From: Hyphomicrobiales bacterium
Lineage (GTDB): Bacteria > Pseudomonadota > Alphaproteobacteria > Rhizobiales > Rhizobiaceae
Direction of reading: 5' to 3'
DNA length: 64,000 bases
Assembly (NCBI GenBank): GCA_900471605.1
Contig: UCEY01000025.1
Coordinates: forward strand, 303,251-367,250
Below are positions 34,307-42,785 of this stretch, in pieces (the stretch's first letter is position 1; every line of letters begins with the position of its first letter). The notes beneath the pieces are model-generated. The model ran no database searches. It was not told the origin of the DNA and was given only the letters and a program-made list of their open reading frames with translations. The position numbers were made by a program, and so were the translations under genes.

Positions 34307-35137
34307 TCAGTTCGCGGTGAACGGAATGCCTTCGAGGCTTGCCGGGAATTCCGGCACGGGCACCTTCATCCACTTGTCGTAGATCTTCTTCAGCTCGCCA
34401 TTCGCCTTGATCTTGTCGATGAAGGCGTTGAGCGCGACGTTGATCTCTTTTTCGCCAAGCCGGGTACCGGCGCCGTTATAGAGCTTCTGGAATTCCAGCT
34501 TGTTCTCGAACTTGCCCGGAACGGCCTTTTCCACGCGGTCCATATAGAAGATGTTGCCGCCGAGGGCTTCCGCCTGACCGGAAACCAGAGCCTGGATGCT
34601 CGGCGCGTCACCATCATAACGGCGGATTGTGGCGGATGCCGGTGCGTTCTTGGTGACCTGCGTATCCTGCGCCGCGCCCTTCGCGACGGAAATGGTCATG
34701 TTCGCCATGTCTTCGTTGGTCTTGATCGACTTGTCCTTCGGACCGATCAGAACGATGGCGTTGGCATTGTAGGGCTTGGAGAACTGGATGGCCTTGGCGC
34801 GATCCGGCAGCATCGCCATGGTCGCGAACAGAACATCGACGCGGCCGGATGTCAGCGCCGGGATGCGGTTGTTGACTTCGAGCGGAACGAATTCGACTTC
34901 GACACCGAGCTCCTTGGCGAACAACGCGCCCATATCGGCGTCAAAACCGTCCTGCTTGCCGCCGCTGGTGACGAAACCCCATGGCGGGTTGTCGCCCTGG
35001 ATGCCGACGACCAGCTTGCCCTTTGCCTTGATCTCGGCGGGCGTGACGGCGGCGGCAGGCTGACCCAGCGATACGGCGGCCATAAGGGCCGCAGCTCCCA
35101 GCAGGGCATGGCGGCGCTTCAACTTCATCTCAAACAT
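34307..35137 (-). CDS. Polar amino-acid-type ABC transporter substrate-binding protein
   Basis: A 276-residue periplasmic family 3 binding protein. ATG 35137 has GAGGAGGAG upstream and is followed by a signal peptide (MFEMKLKRRHALLGAAALM, cut after QPAAA). The mature start KGKLVVGIQGDNPPWGFV, then GFDADMGALFAKELGVE and RVDVLFATMAMLPDRAK, follow the family. It is the first gene of the leftward importer/shikimate operon and diverges from the quiC gene with 224 bases between. The ligand is probably a hydroxylated cyclic acid, by context. Confidence 0.92.
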   Translation of the reverse strand: MFEMKLKRRHALLGAAALMAAVSLGQPAAAVTPAEIKAKGKLVVGIQGDNPPWGFVTSGGKQDGFDADMGALFAKELGVEVEFVPLEVNNRIPALTSGRVDVLFATMAMLPDRAKAIQFSKPYNANAIVLIGPKDKSIKTNEDMANMTISVAKGAAQDTQVTKNAPASATIRRYDGDAPSIQALVSGQAEALGGNIFYMDRVEKAVPGKFENKLEFQKLYNGAGTRLGEKEINVALNAFIDKIKANGELKKIYDKWMKVPVPEFPASLEGIPFTAN

Positions 35138-35361
35138 ATTGCTCCTCCTCGAGCGGTCAAACGAGACCCCTGCCAGCACTCCGTTTGCTGACGACGACAT
35201 AAAACTGCCACGGGAGCATCTTTAAATCAACAGAGTTTTTCTATAATCTATGATAAAGCTCGTTTCAGCATGGACATTCAGCCGTAAAATATGAAAGCGA
35301 TATGCTCCGGCAGGCGTGACAGGTGATTGTGCCGACGGGGCTCCCGGGAGGAGGTATAGAC

Positions 35362-37257
35362 ATGAAGACGTCGATAGCCACGGTATCGATCAGCGGGGAG
35401 CTGCCGGAGAAGCTGGAAGCGATTGCCAAGGCCGGTTTTGACGGGGTTGAGATCTTCGAGAACGATTTCCTCGCCTTCGACGGCAGCCCGAGGGATGTCG
35501 GCAGGATGGTTCGGGATTTCGGGCTGGAGATCACCCTGTTCCAGCCGTTCCGCGATTTCGAGGGCATGCCCGCCTCGCATCGCAGCCGCACCTTCGATCG
35601 CGCCGAGCGCAAGTTCGACGTCATGCAGGAACTCGGCACCGACCTCGTGCTCGTCTGCTCCAACGTCTCGCCGGTCTCGCTCGGCGGTATCGACCGGGCG
35701 GCGGCGGATTTCCACGAACTCGGCGAGCGGGCGGCCAGGCGCGGGTTGAAAGTGGGCTACGAGGCACTCGCCTGGGGCCGCCACATCAACGACCACCGCG
35801 ATGCCTGGGAGATCGTTCGGCGCGCCGACCATCCCAGTATCGGCCTCATCCTCGATAGCTTTCATACGCTGTCGCGAAAGATCGACATCAATTCGATCCG
35901 CTCCATCCCCAAGGACAAGATCTTCATCGTGCAGCTCGCGGATGCGCCGCTGATCGACATGGACCTGCTCTACTGGTCACGGCATTTCCGCAATATGCCG
36001 GGCGAAGGCGATCTGCCGGTGACGGCGTTTGCCACCGCGATCGCCGAGACCGGTTACGACGGCTATTTCTCGCTGGAGATCTTCAACGACCAGTTCCGCG
36101 GCGGCTCGAGCCGGGCGATCGCCGATGACGGCTACCGCTCGCTCATCTATCTCGGCGACCGGGTGCGGCGCAGCCCGAACGCATCGGGCCTCACGGTCCG
36201 CGACATGCCGGCTCGCGCTGCCGTAAAGGGGGTCGGCTTCGTGGAGTTCTCCTCCGATGAAAAGGATGCCGCCGACCTTGCCGCGATCCTCGCAACGCTT
36301 GGATTCCGCAAGACAGCGAAACACAAGACAAAAAAGGTCAGCCTCTACAGCCAGGGCGATATCCGTCTCCTCGTCAACACCGACGAGAAGGGGTTTGCCA
36401 ATGCCTCGTTTGCCGTCCACGGCACCTCCGCCTATGCGATGGCGCTGGTCGTCGAGGATGCCGGGCAGGCGTTCGAACGGGCCGTGGCGCTCGGAGCCGA
36501 GCCGTTCCGGCAGCAGGTCGCGGCAGGCGAGGTGGAGATCCCGGCGATCCGCGGGGTCGGCGGCGGGCTTGTCTACCTGATCGACGACAAGAGCAATCTC
36601 GGCCGCTTTTCGGAGATCGATTTCCAGCCCGTCGGCGAGGAGGATGAAGCCGACCTGGCGCCGGCGCATCTTCTTCACGTCGATCACATCGCCCAGACGG
36701 TGGCCTATGAGGAAATGCTCACCTGGCTGCTGTTCTACACCTCGATCTTCGAGGCCCAGAAGACGCCGATGGTCGACATCATCGATCCGGCCGGCGTCGT
36801 GCGAAGCCAGGTGGTCGAAAACGCCACCGGCACGCTCAGGATCACGCTGAACGGTGCCGAAAACCGCCGTACGCTTGCCGGGCATTTCATCGCCGAAAAA
36901 TTCGGGTCGGGCGTCCAGCACCTCGCCTTCCACACCGACGACATCTTTGCGACGGCCGCCGCACTGCGCAGGAACGGGTTCAAGCCGCTGCAGATCTCGC
37001 CCAACTATTACGGCGACGTCGAGGCCCGTTTCGGCCTCGATGCGGAGCTTTCGGAGCGGCTGAAGGAAGAGAACATCCTCTACGACCGCGACGAGCACGG
37101 GGAATATTTCCAGCTCTACAGCATGACCTATGGCGAGGGTTTCTTCTTCGAGATCGTCGAGCGGCGCGGCTACAAAGGCTACGGCGCCCCGAACGCCATC
37201 TTCCGCATCGCCGCGCTGAAGAAGGCGCTGCGGCCCGAAGGCATGCCGAGGGTGTGA
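35362..37257 (+). CDS. quiC: 3-dehydroshikimate dehydratase, fused TIM-barrel/HPPD-like (QuiC type)
   Basis: A 631-residue two-domain protein. Residues 1-275 are a xylose-isomerase-like TIM barrel (KAGFDGVEIFENDF; GYEALAWGRHINDH; LILDSFHTL; SLEIFNDQFRGG), where Glu, Asp and His ligands bind metal. Residues 290-620 are a VOC fold like 4-hydroxyphenylpyruvate dioxygenase, with ligand sites VDHIAQTV, GVQHLAFHTDDIF and FFEIVERRG. This fusion matches bacterial 3-dehydroshikimate dehydratases such as QuiC1, which make protocatechuate. The start has GGAGGAGG. It is divergent from the quinate/shikimate importer operon and followed by two GntR genes. Confidence 0.9.
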   Translation: MKTSIATVSISGELPEKLEAIAKAGFDGVEIFENDFLAFDGSPRDVGRMVRDFGLEITLFQPFRDFEGMPASHRSRTFDRAERKFDVMQELGTDLVLVCSNVSPVSLGGIDRAAADFHELGERAARRGLKVGYEALAWGRHINDHRDAWEIVRRADHPSIGLILDSFHTLSRKIDINSIRSIPKDKIFIVQLADAPLIDMDLLYWSRHFRNMPGEGDLPVTAFATAIAETGYDGYFSLEIFNDQFRGGSSRAIADDGYRSLIYLGDRVRRSPNASGLTVRDMPARAAVKGVGFVEFSSDEKDAADLAAILATLGFRKTAKHKTKKVSLYSQGDIRLLVNTDEKGFANASFAVHGTSAYAMALVVEDAGQAFERAVALGAEPFRQQVAAGEVEIPAIRGVGGGLVYLIDDKSNLGRFSEIDFQPVGEEDEADLAPAHLLHVDHIAQTVAYEEMLTWLLFYTSIFEAQKTPMVDIIDPAGVVRSQVVENATGTLRITLNGAENRRTLAGHFIAEKFGSGVQHLAFHTDDIFATAAALRRNGFKPLQISPNYYGDVEARFGLDAELSERLKEENILYDRDEHGEYFQLYSMTYGEGFFFEIVERRGYKGYGAPNAIFRIAALKKALRPEGMPRV

Positions 37258-37370
37258 GCCCGGCTTTTGCCCCATCCTATGAGGAAATTTAGTCTCGCCT
37301 TACAGTCCAGTCCGATTGTATTAAGTGCAAGTTCTGATTTATATATGAGGATAGACAAAATATCAGAGAT

Positions 37371-38045
37371 ATGTCCATGCTGCCGAATACAACTGTCGAG
37401 ACCGTCGCCGAAAGCAGTTACAGGCGCATCCGCGCGGACATCATCTTCGGCCGCCTTGCACCGGCCCAGAAGCTGAAGCTGGAAAGCCTGAAGGAGACCT
37501 ACGGGACCAGCGTCAGCACGCTTCGCGAAATACTGAACCGGCTCTCCTCCGAGGGTCTGGTGCTTGCGGAAGGACAGCGAGGGTTTGAAGTCTCCCCGAT
37601 CTCGGCCGTCGACCTGAGGGAGATCGCGGCACTCAGGCTTCTTCTCGAGACCCATGCCCTCGAACAGTCCTTTCAGCGGGGCGACGTGGAATGGGAGGCC
37701 CGTCTGGTCTCCGCACATTACAAGCTCTCGCGCATGGAACGGGTGATGGCGACCGGCGATACCAGTCAGGCGGAGGACTGGAAGCGTTATGACTGGGAAT
37801 TCCACCAGGCGCTGATCTCCGCCTGCGGCTCGAAGCTGTTGATGGATACCCATTCCGTCGTCTTCGACAAATACCTTCGCTACCAGATGGTGGCATTGTC
37901 CTATCGCGGCGAGATCGCGGCAAAGGAGCATCAGAAGCTTCTGGATGCGGCGCTGAGGCGGGACCAGGAAATGGCAAAGACGGTTCTGACCGTGCATATC
38001 CAGGACGGCGTGGAACATGCGCTCGCCCGCAATTCTCTGTTGTAG
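37371..38045 (+). CDS. GntR family regulator, FCD domain (copy 1)
   Basis: A 224-residue regulator: a winged-helix domain at residues 10-75 (LKETYGTSVSTLREILNRLSSEGLV) and an all-helical FCD ligand domain at 80-215. The FCD domain includes EFHQALISACGS and later His residues that commonly bind metal. It is 114 bases after quiC on the same strand. The immediate start has only a weak ribosome site (AGAG), and the ATG at 37377 is an alternative. It probably senses a quinate/shikimate pathway acid. It is a close paralogue of the next gene. Confidence 0.9.
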   Translation: MSMLPNTTVETVAESSYRRIRADIIFGRLAPAQKLKLESLKETYGTSVSTLREILNRLSSEGLVLAEGQRGFEVSPISAVDLREIAALRLLLETHALEQSFQRGDVEWEARLVSAHYKLSRMERVMATGDTSQAEDWKRYDWEFHQALISACGSKLLMDTHSVVFDKYLRYQMVALSYRGEIAAKEHQKLLDAALRRDQEMAKTVLTVHIQDGVEHALARNSLL

Positions 38046-38092
38046 ATGCGAGCCACGGGTCGCGAACGCAGGACGTGAAACCAGGAGACAAA

Positions 38093-38767
38093 ATGCTGGA
38101 GCGAGTGGGCGAAACGGCGGAAACGATCAGCGACATCGTATTCCGCCAGGTGAAGCAGGATATAATCGCGGGCGTGCTGCCCCCGGGCGCCAAGATCAAG
38201 CTGGAACAGGCCAAGGAGCATTATTCGATCAGCGTTTCCTCGCTGCGCGAGATCCTGAGCCGCCTTACGACTGAAAATCTGGTGATCGCCGAGGGCCAAA
38301 GGGGGTTCGAAGTCAGCCCTGCCTCCCGCCGGGAGCTGATGGAACTCGCCGACCTTCGCATCGTGCTGGAAACGCACGCGATGGGCCTGGCATTCGCATC
38401 CGGCGACCTCGAATGGGAGGGCCGGATCGTTGCAGCGCATCACAAGCTCGCGGCGGCCGAACGTCGGCTCCTGGCCGGCGACGCTTCACGCACCGTCGAC
38501 TGGGTCCGTTGCGATTGGGAATTCCACCATTCGATCGTCTCGGCCTGCAATTCGACGACGCTGATGTCGAACCTCTCTTCCGTTTTCGACCGCTTCCTGC
38601 GCTACCACATGCTCGCCGAAAGTTTTAGGGGAAAGGCGGTTGTCGACGACCACAAGGTGCTGTTCGAACTCGCGCTCGCAAGGGACGTCGAGGGCGCGAG
38701 GAACATCATCCGCAGGCATGTGGAAAGTGGCGTCGAGCACGTTCTGAAAAGCAATAGGATATTTTAA
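38093..38767 (+). CDS. GntR family regulator, FCD domain (copy 2)
   Basis: A 224-residue regulator, the same length as copy 1 and alignable end to end without large gaps. Shared text includes LREIL, LVIAEGQRGFEVSP (LVLAEGQRGFEVSP in copy 1), CDWEFH and SGVEHVL. ATG 38093 has CAGGAG upstream, while the GTG at 38075 does not. The recognition helix differs (YSISVSSLREI against YGTSVSTLREI), so the two may bind related but distinct sites. It converges on the alpha/beta hydrolase gene. Confidence 0.9.
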   Translation: MLERVGETAETISDIVFRQVKQDIIAGVLPPGAKIKLEQAKEHYSISVSSLREILSRLTTENLVIAEGQRGFEVSPASRRELMELADLRIVLETHAMGLAFASGDLEWEGRIVAAHHKLAAAERRLLAGDASRTVDWVRCDWEFHHSIVSACNSTTLMSNLSSVFDRFLRYHMLAESFRGKAVVDDHKVLFELALARDVEGARNIIRRHVESGVEHVLKSNRIF

Positions 38768-38819
38768 GGGCTCTTTCGGCCGCAGGAGAGCAGGCAAATC
38801 GTTCATGGTGGAAACGAGT

Positions 38820-39395
38820 TCACGCGGCGGAGACGGTACGATCCGACGCGCGCGCGTCCGATCTGCCGTTATTTAACCTCTCGAAAAAGCTGTAGCCCTC
38901 TGTCCAGCGTCCAAAGCCGCTTGCGATATTGATATGTCCCGCAAAGCCGATCGTCGCCAGGTCGCTGCCCCAGGCGTTGACATGCCGTTCCAGATCCGGG
39001 ACGCTCATATAAGGATCGTTCAAACTGCCGATGACGAGGCTCGGGAACGGAAGCGGCGCCAGCCGTTCTTCACCAAACTCTATCATGCAGGGATGAAGAC
39101 GCCGCGTCATCTGCAGCGAACATGGCGCGACGAGCAATGCGCCGCGGATTTTTCCGGCGATGCTGCGCCCGGCATAACTCGCGGCCAGAAGACATCCAAG
39201 GCTGTGCGCAACAAGAAAGGCTCCATCCACCGCCAAAAGCGCCCTGTCCAGTTCCGCCTGCCAGTCCTCGAGGATAGGACAACTCCAGTCCTCCTGCTCG
39301 ATGACTGACGCATTGGTGCGCTCTCTCGCCCAATGGCGCTGCCAGTGACCTTCCGGCGATCCGTTCAGTCCGGGCAATATAAAGGTCGGGGACAT
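38820..39395 (-). CDS. Alpha/beta hydrolase, RBBP9/YdeN family
   Basis: A 191-residue small serine hydrolase. The nucleophile Ser is in VAHSLGCLLA (about residue 64), the Asp in GSLNDPYM (about 126) and the His in FAGHINIASGFG (about 154), as in the RBBP9/YdeN family. GGAGG precedes the ATG. It lies 40 bases after the DszC-like gene on the same strand, so it is in that operon. It may hydrolyse an ester or carbon-carbon bond of the desulfurised product; the substrate is unknown. Confidence 0.87.
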   Translation of the reverse strand: MSPTFILPGLNGSPEGHWQRHWARERTNASVIEQEDWSCPILEDWQAELDRALLAVDGAFLVAHSLGCLLAASYAGRSIAGKIRGALLVAPCSLQMTRRLHPCMIEFGEERLAPLPFPSLVIGSLNDPYMSVPDLERHVNAWGSDLATIGFAGHINIASGFGRWTEGYSFFERLNNGRSDARASDRTVSAA

Positions 39396-39435
39396 GCTAA
39401 CCTCCGTGACCTATCGCAACCGAGGGAAACAGACT

Positions 39436-40677
39436 TCAGAACACCTTTCCTTCCCGGAGGTGCGTGACCGTTCCGTTGAGCAGGTAGTCGCCTACGACGC
39501 GCGACTTGTGCAGCAGCGGGTTATGGTTGAGGACCGTGCGGATATTGCGCCAATGACGGTCGAAATTGTTGTTGCGGGAGGTGGCGGAACCGCCCCCGAG
39601 TTCGAACATGCGTTCCGCGCTGCGCGGCCCGAGCTGGCCGAGCACAAGCTGCGTGCGCGCGGTCTTGAGCGCGCTCGTCACCAGGGCCTTCTCGATCTCC
39701 GCCTCGTCACCTTTGCCGAAGGCAGCGACGGTTTGGTCGAGAGCCTCCGCCGCTGCCGCGACAGCTGCATCGATCGCGAAGGAATTGGCGGCAATCTCGC
39801 CGATCACCTGCTGTACGAATGGATCCTGATTGGCCGTATCCGCCATGCTGTGGGCTGCCGAACGCGCCTGCCTTTGGACATAGGCGACCCCGTCCGAGAG
39901 AACGTTGCGGACCGCACCCGCGGCACTTGCGGCCAGATGCAGCTGCCGCAGCGTCGAACAATGGCGGCCGACGAGATTGTCGAGGCCGCGTGTCGCAAAC
40001 TCATGAGGAAATACCTCGACATTTTCCAGAAGAACGCCACCGCTCGCCGTCAGGCGCTGACCCATTCCGTCCCAATCGTCGAGGATCCTGATTCCTTCCC
40101 GGTCGACCGGCAGGAGAACGCCGACAGTCTGCCCCTGCTCGTCCAGAGCGCTGAAAGAAGCGAAATCCGCAAAAGCGGTACCGGTCGCATACCATTTGCG
40201 GCCGTTGAGACGGTAGGTGTCGCCCTCGCGCACGATCGTCGTCGTCACCTGCCCCGGCCGTGCGGTTCCCTGTTCGGTATGGGCGCCGCCAAACAGTTTT
40301 CCCGCAAGAATGAGTTCGACCGCGCCGGCATCCCTCTCCCGCGGTTCGCTGAGGATGACATTTTCGACATAGTTGAAATGCGAGCGCAACGCATGCGCCA
40401 CGTTCGAGTCCGCCGCGCCTATCGCGGCGATCATCTCTATATAATCGGCCACAGACCCGCCCGGCCCGCCAAGCACCGCCGGGATGCGTAGCGTGCCGAG
40501 GCCCAGTTCCCGGAATAGCCGGAAGGCTGCGAAGGGCAGTTCGCGATCGAGATCGCGTTGCGCTGCGCCCCTGGCGATTTCGGTAGTGAAAGCCGGGACG
40601 CGGGCAAGAAGCTCCTCACGCGTCGGACCTCTGTTGGGCTGCAATTTGGCGATACTCAAGCGACTGTCTCCGGACAT
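39436..40677 (-). CDS. DszC/SfnB-type flavin monooxygenase (acyl-CoA dehydrogenase fold)
   Basis: A 413-residue flavoprotein with the acyl-CoA dehydrogenase fold. The C-terminal text FDRHWRNIRTVLNHNPLLH matches the DszC/SfnB branch (DszC reads FDRFWRNVRTHSLHDPV, as I recall), keeping the second catalytic His at about residue 385. His100 in LRSHFNYVE matches the first DszC His, and YATGT replaces the CSG serine site with Thr. DszC-type enzymes oxidise sulfides to sulfoxides and sulfones with FMNH2 and O2. It follows the Dpp-type binding protein on the same strand. The ATG chosen has a weak ribosome site. Confidence 0.85.
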   Translation of the reverse strand: MSGDSRLSIAKLQPNRGPTREELLARVPAFTTEIARGAAQRDLDRELPFAAFRLFRELGLGTLRIPAVLGGPGGSVADYIEMIAAIGAADSNVAHALRSHFNYVENVILSEPRERDAGAVELILAGKLFGGAHTEQGTARPGQVTTTIVREGDTYRLNGRKWYATGTAFADFASFSALDEQGQTVGVLLPVDREGIRILDDWDGMGQRLTASGGVLLENVEVFPHEFATRGLDNLVGRHCSTLRQLHLAASAAGAVRNVLSDGVAYVQRQARSAAHSMADTANQDPFVQQVIGEIAANSFAIDAAVAAAAEALDQTVAAFGKGDEAEIEKALVTSALKTARTQLVLGQLGPRSAERMFELGGGSATSRNNNFDRHWRNIRTVLNHNPLLHKSRVVGDYLLNGTVTHLREGKVF

Positions 40678-40688
40678 GGAAAAGCAAA

Positions 40689-40714
40689 TGCGGCCGGGCC
40701 CAGGCCCGGCCGCA
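40689..40714 (-). other. Intercistronic stem-loop after the Dpp-type binding-protein gene
   Basis: TGCGGCCGGGCC and GGCCCGGCCGCA form a perfect 12-base stem with a 2-base centre. On the transcribed (minus) strand it is followed by TTTGCTTTT, so it can act as a partial terminator between the binding-protein stop (40726) and the DszC-like start (40677). Confidence 0.7.
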
Positions 40715-40725
40715 TAGAGGATCAA

Positions 40726-42342
40726 TCAATCTTCGAGATAGATATCGGCGCCGTTGCTCCAGAGATCCTCGACGCCCGTCTTCAGGTTCTTGATCCGCTT
40801 GTCGTAGACGGTGATCACCGACGGTGTGACGATGTCGAGCGTCGGCAGATCCTGTACGACCAGCTTCTGGAAGTCGTTAAAGAGCTGCAACCGCTTCTTC
40901 GGATCGACCTCGACCGCGGCCGTTTCGAGCAGGCGGTCCACTTCCGGATTGAAGTATTTCGAACCGTTGGTGAAGGGCACTCCGGGCTTGAAGTTCTTCG
41001 ACCAATACAGTCGCTGCACGCCAACCGTCGGATCGTAGAGATTGCTCATGCCCTCGATGGCGATGTCGAAATCGCGATCGGTGAAGACCCTCTTCACGAA
41101 GGTGGCGAAGTCCTGGCTGCGAAGTTCGACCTTGATGCCGACCTTGGCAAGCGCCTGGGCGAAATATTCAGCCGTCTGCTTGGGAGGACCAGAGGGCTGG
41201 GTCGGATCGATGAACAGCTTGAAGCGGAACCCGTCGGCGCCGCGCTTGTAGCCGGCTTCATCCAGAAGCTGGTTCGCCTTGGCCGGATTGAACTCGTATT
41301 TGGGGAGGTCCGGGTTATGGAATTTCGCCAGGTCGGGGCTCACCGGCCCGTCGAGGCGCGTCGCATAACCGAGATAGACCGTATTGACGATGAAATCCTT
41401 GTCTACCGCGTGAGCGATTGCGTGACGCACCTTGATGTCCGCGAGATACTTGTTTTCCAGGTTAAATTCGGCGCGGGCGATGCTGGGCGAATAGGCAGCC
41501 GGGGTGGTGTCGACGACCAGGTTCGGATTGGCCTTCAGCCGGTCGATATCCGTGAGGGGCAGATTGGCGGTCGAGACCTGCACCTCGCCGGTTTCGATCG
41601 CCGCCACCGCTGCGGCGGGGTCGATGATGAAGCGGAAGATGATCTGGTCCAGATAGGGCTTCGGCGAACCCCAATAGTCTTCGTTGCGGACAAAGAGCGC
41701 GTGGCTGCCGCGCACCCACTCGACGAACTTGTAGGGACCGGTGCCGACCGGCGCGACGTTATGCGGGTTCTCGGCGATCTTCGTGCCTTCGTAGAGATGC
41801 TTCGGCACGATCGGTGCTTCGAAGCTTGCGAAGGCGCTCAATAGATAAGGCGCAGGCTTGGAGAGGATGAGCTCGACCTCATGGGTGTTGAGCGCATTGG
41901 CCTTCTGCACATAAGCAAAGGTCGCCCGGCCGCGCGGATGATTTTCCTTCAGCGCGAGAATGGAGAAGGCTACGTCTTCAGCGGTGAAATCCTTGCCGTC
42001 GTGCCATTTCACGCCCTGCCGCAGCTTGAACCAGTAGCGCAGACCGTCTTCGCTGACTTTCCATTCGGTCGCCAGAAGCGGCTGCGGGTTGAAGTTACGA
42101 TCGTAGGTCAGGAGGCTTTCGGTCGCCTTGCCGCTGATATAGTAGGCGGCGCCGGCGCTATGGGCAATGAGCACCAGAACCGGCGGTTCGGTGCCTATAT
42201 TGATCGACACCGAACCACCGCGAGGTGTCTCGTCCTGTGCCCGAGACACATGCGGGACGGCGGCCGCGGCCGCGAGCGCGACCGTGGAAAGCAGGAAGGC
42301 GCGGCGGGTCGCCGTCGGTACGCGTGCAGTTTTGATCGTCAT
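40726..42342 (-). CDS. ABC transporter substrate-binding protein, family 5 (peptide/nickel/opine type)
   Basis: A 538-residue periplasmic binding protein. The N-terminus carries a twin-arginine-like signal (ATRRAFLLSTVALAAAAAV, cut near SRAQ). Mature text such as FKLRQGVKWHDGKDFTAEDVAFS and NVAPVGTGPYKFVEW is diagnostic of family 5. It most likely serves the Dpp-type permeases and ATPases at 45999-49916, which lack an adjacent binding protein. The DszC-like gene follows in the same operon, so the cargo may be an organosulfur compound. This is inference. Confidence 0.9.
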   Translation of the reverse strand: MTIKTARVPTATRRAFLLSTVALAAAAAVPHVSRAQDETPRGGSVSINIGTEPPVLVLIAHSAGAAYYISGKATESLLTYDRNFNPQPLLATEWKVSEDGLRYWFKLRQGVKWHDGKDFTAEDVAFSILALKENHPRGRATFAYVQKANALNTHEVELILSKPAPYLLSAFASFEAPIVPKHLYEGTKIAENPHNVAPVGTGPYKFVEWVRGSHALFVRNEDYWGSPKPYLDQIIFRFIIDPAAAVAAIETGEVQVSTANLPLTDIDRLKANPNLVVDTTPAAYSPSIARAEFNLENKYLADIKVRHAIAHAVDKDFIVNTVYLGYATRLDGPVSPDLAKFHNPDLPKYEFNPAKANQLLDEAGYKRGADGFRFKLFIDPTQPSGPPKQTAEYFAQALAKVGIKVELRSQDFATFVKRVFTDRDFDIAIEGMSNLYDPTVGVQRLYWSKNFKPGVPFTNGSKYFNPEVDRLLETAAVEVDPKKRLQLFNDFQKLVVQDLPTLDIVTPSVITVYDKRIKNLKTGVEDLWSNGADIYLED

Positions 42343-42785
42343 GAGATATCCCCCAAAGCAGCCATTCGCGAAGCGGAACAGCCTGGATTTCGTCCGGCAC
42401 CCAAGCGAGGGTGATTGCCTTGACGATATAAAATCTACTAACTTTATCGAGATACTCTATTTCTAAAGCTCCAAGTCTATTTGAAAAAAGCGACGGGGTT
42501 TTGCGGATTTTCGGAGAATTTTTGGCGGGTGCCGGCAAAAGCCGCCGATCTCCGCAAATTTTATTCTCAGAAGGAAGCTCGTGCCGCCGACAGGCCTTCG
42601 CCCCGCGCGGCGAACGAAATCCCACGAACTGCCGTCGCGTTGAAAATCCGTCCCACGATCGCTTCAGAAAACGCAATCGACAAAGTCTATCAAAGAAATA
42701 GACTAAGATTGCCCGATGCGGCGCTCGACAGACGGTACGGGCGGCGGCCCGGGCACTGAAACCGGATCGCCTTCAGGAGCTATTG
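42343..42785. promoter_or_regulatory. Divergent control region with an AGTCTAT inverted repeat
   Basis: A 443-base gap between divergent operons. It holds a perfect 7-base inverted repeat, AGTCTAT (42684-42690) and ATAGACT (42698-42704), with a 7-base spacer about 80 bases before the SsuD-like gene. A further single AGTCTAT is at 42474-42480 on the side of the binding-protein gene. Sequence around 42420-42490 is AT-rich and promoter-like. I saw no gene here. Confidence 0.5.
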
